A stretch of 64,000 bases of DNA, taken from Maribacter litoralis (lineage in GTDB: Bacteria > Bacteroidota > Bacteroidia > Flavobacteriales > Flavobacteriaceae). This document shows, piece by piece, positions 62,731-64,000 of this stretch (its first letter is position 1; each line of letters begins with the position of its first letter). Under the pieces are notes generated by a model, which was not told the origin of the DNA, did not search any database, and saw nothing but the letters and a program-made list of their open reading frames with translations. Position numbers and translations under genes: made by a program. The stretch covers positions 620,001 to 684,000 of the forward strand of contig NZ_QCZD01000003.1 of NCBI RefSeq assembly GCF_003075045.1. Direction: 5' to 3'.

Positions 62731-63198
62731 ATGAGCTACTTAGATATTAAGTCAAAAGATATTGAGCCAATTGTTGATGAATTGAACACGCTATTGGCAG
62801 ATTATAATTTATACTATCAAAATTTAAGAGGGTATCACTGGAATGTTTCCGGTAAGAACTTTTTTGACCTTCATATTAAATTTGAAGAGCTATATACAGA
62901 TGCTAGAATCAAAATAGATGAAATCGCTGAGCGTATCTTAACTTTAAGACACAACCCAACTAGCGAGTTTTCTAAATATTTTGAAATGTCTTCCATTAAA
63001 GAAACTCCTTCTCTAATTTCCGACACCAAAATGGTGAAAAACATTCTGGATCAACACGAAACGTTACTTAAACAAATGAGCAAAGTGGTTAAGGTAGCAG
63101 AAGCTGGTGGAGACGAAGGAACCATTGATATGATCGGTGGTTATATTGGCGAAATCGAAAAAGTAAGTTGGATGTTAGATGCCTGGACAAAGGAATAA
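62731..63198 (+). CDS. dps: Dps-family DNA starvation/ferritin-like protein
   Basis: A 155-residue four-helix protein that stores iron and protects DNA. The ferroxidase ligands sit in YHWNVSGKNFFDLHIKFEEL (His near 38, Asp near 49, His near 51, Glu near 55) and the adjacent YTDARIKIDEIAERIL. DEGTIDMIGGYIGEIEKVSW is the C-terminal helix. Alone, with its own terminator. Confidence 0.93.
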   Translation: MSYLDIKSKDIEPIVDELNTLLADYNLYYQNLRGYHWNVSGKNFFDLHIKFEELYTDARIKIDEIAERILTLRHNPTSEFSKYFEMSSIKETPSLISDTKMVKNILDQHETLLKQMSKVVKVAEAGGDEGTIDMIGGYIGEIEKVSWMLDAWTKE

Positions 63199-63220
63199 CA
63201 TTTATATAACTCACAGATAT

Positions 63221-63254
63221 AAAAAAGCACCTCATTTCCATGAGGTGCTTTTTT
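63221..63254 (+). terminator. Terminator of dps
   Basis: AAAAAAGCACCTCA and TGAGGTGCTTTTTT pair perfectly around tttcca. Confidence 0.92.
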
Positions 63255-63283
63255 ATTTTATTCAACTGCTTAAAAGTTAAATG

Positions 63284-63478
63284 CTATTTGACCACTTTAC
63301 GTACTAAATAGAGCATTCCGAATTTTTTGGCAGCAGAGATTGCTGTAGAGACCCAATTATACGGACTCAAATCTTGCTTTACATCATTCTTTATGCCTTT
63401 TAGCTCTTCTAAAGCAATTTCACGCTCTAATTTTAAGCGTTTTAAATGAAACTCTACTTCCTCAAAATTTTTATACAT
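63284..63478 (-). CDS. DUF6327-type small protein
   Basis: A 64-residue protein with an N-terminal amphipathic helix (FEEVEFHLKRLKLEREIALE) and a C-terminal hydrophobic segment. In flavobacteria it is part of a recurrent trio with a holin-like and a YtxH-like gene; all three are here in order on the minus strand. Function unknown, probably stress-related. Confidence 0.7.
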   Translation of the reverse strand: MYKNFEEVEFHLKRLKLEREIALEELKGIKNDVKQDLSPYNWVSTAISAAKKFGMLYLVRKVVK

Positions 63479-63486
63479 ATCCCTAT

Positions 63487-63834
63487 TTAATTAAAGAATT
63501 TTACCGAAAGCTTTTTAACCAATAGATTATCGATTTTGCTTCTAAATAAATATGCTAAAATCAATAATACAACAAAGAAAGCACCGGCAATTAGACAAGC
63601 GCCCACCATGCTATCGATTATTTTAGCTATGTAAACAACACCGGCAACCGTAATAAATACAAGTGCCATAAAACCAAGACCACCGAATACCGCTGTCTTT
63701 AACAGCATACCAGTGGTCATCGTTAACTGTTGAAACACTTTTAGCCTGTAGTACTCTTGGGTTTTTTTATAATAAACCTCTCCTACATCAATAGCCTTGT
63801 TAGACGTTTCGTTAAGTGAATCAATTACTCCCAT
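63487..63834 (-). CDS. Holin-like (PF07332) membrane protein
   Basis: A 115-residue protein with two membrane helices (GLGFMALVFITVAGVVYIA and VGACLIAGAFFVVLLILAYL) and a charged N-terminus. It matches the 'phage holin family / actinobacterial holin-X' group, but lies in a stress context with no phage gene, so it is not a lysis gene. It starts 1 bp before the preceding gene's stop. Confidence 0.8.
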   Translation of the reverse strand: MGVIDSLNETSNKAIDVGEVYYKKTQEYYRLKVFQQLTMTTGMLLKTAVFGGLGFMALVFITVAGVVYIAKIIDSMVGACLIAGAFFVVLLILAYLFRSKIDNLLVKKLSVKFFN

Positions 63835-63981
63835 TTATACTGTTTTCTGCAGTTTCTTATTTTTTGTTTTCAACTCTGCTAATTTCTTCTCCAAGGTTGA
63901 AATTACATCCTCGGTTTTGTAGCTAATATCAGAAACCAACGATTCTACTCTTGTATCCAATGTTTCTCTTTCGTCAGACAT
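63835..63981 (-). CDS. Small coiled-coil protein (YtxH-like position)
   Basis: A 48-residue protein: MSDERETLDTRVESLVSDI and a C-terminal coiled coil (LEKKLAELKTKNKKLQ). The open frame continues upstream to the window edge, so the start could be farther left on the strand. Its stop abuts the holin-like start at 63834, so the three genes are one operon. Confidence 0.6.
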   Translation of the reverse strand: MSDERETLDTRVESLVSDISYKTEDVISTLEKKLAELKTKNKKLQKTV

Positions 63982-64000
63982 TTTAGATACTACTCTGTTT

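Noticed and set aside
63284..63834. Prophage suggested by the holin-like protein
   Set aside because: No other phage gene lies nearby; the holin-like protein is part of a three-gene stress-type set.

Overview
The window comes from an AT-rich chromosome of a member of the Flavobacteriaceae, most likely a marine genus related to Maribacter or Zobellia. The evidence is the mix of gene families (Bacteroidetes-type Crp regulators, DUF5367, DUF1772, DUF6327, DUF2652, a GreA-like factor and a CDC-like lipoprotein), A-rich leaders in place of strong Shine-Dalgarno sequences, and several TAnnTTTG-type promoter elements (asd, queD, ribE, dps). The genus is an inference from general family knowledge; no search was run.

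Layout. 1-3.4 kb: the 5' part of a TPR sensor gene and a lipoprotein of the thiol-activated (cholesterol-dependent) cytolysin superfamily. 3.6-11 kb: an accessory cluster between a Crp/Fnr-type and an AraC-type regulator, with an outer-membrane barrel, DoxX, NAD(P)H-FMN reductase, a mini cytochrome c, DUF1772, DUF5367, an NmrA-type oxidoreductase and a secreted alpha/beta hydrolase. 11.3-12 kb: an unusual locus where an intact tRNA-Ala(GGC) and a small GIY-YIG nuclease gene lie between two halves of a second, hairpin-modified tRNA. 12-18.6 kb: stress and housekeeping genes (UspA, GNAT, MATE, enoyl-CoA hydratase, QueD, EEP nuclease, LpxH). 18.6-19.1 kb: two tandem, mutually similar units that look like small RNAs, each ending in an intrinsic terminator. 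19-28.5 kb: MFS, VOC, RecJ, OsmC, CMD-family protein, XRE, UDG-like, HopJ, RsmI, together with repeat and pseudogene debris (a four-helix-bundle gene with two in-frame stops between inverted repeats, a 7-bp tandem array, a palindromic dispersed-type repeat, an outer-membrane protein fragment).

28.5-54 kb is mostly core: Tdk-Alr, MscL, Asd, prolyl oligopeptidase, an ABC ATPase, ArfB, a GntP permease, a lipoprotein-GreA pair, the fatty-acid/ribosome block DUF177-rpmF-fabH-accB-accC, divergent pdxA and ribE, a sugar-acetylating membrane protein with a sodium symporter, a TauE/SafE exporter, a GH3 protein and cardiolipin synthase. 54-64 kb holds an AsmA-like protein, two paralogous AraC regulators, a SRAP-family protein that seems to lack its catalytic residues, and a group of stress-type genes (DUF2383, DUF2945, topoisomerase IB, DUF2652, Dps, and a YtxH/holin/DUF6327-like trio at the right edge).

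The best candidates for undescribed biology are the tRNA/GIY-YIG locus, the twin small-RNA loci, the flanked four-helix-bundle pseudogene, the CDC-like lipoprotein and the SRAP homologue without its active site.
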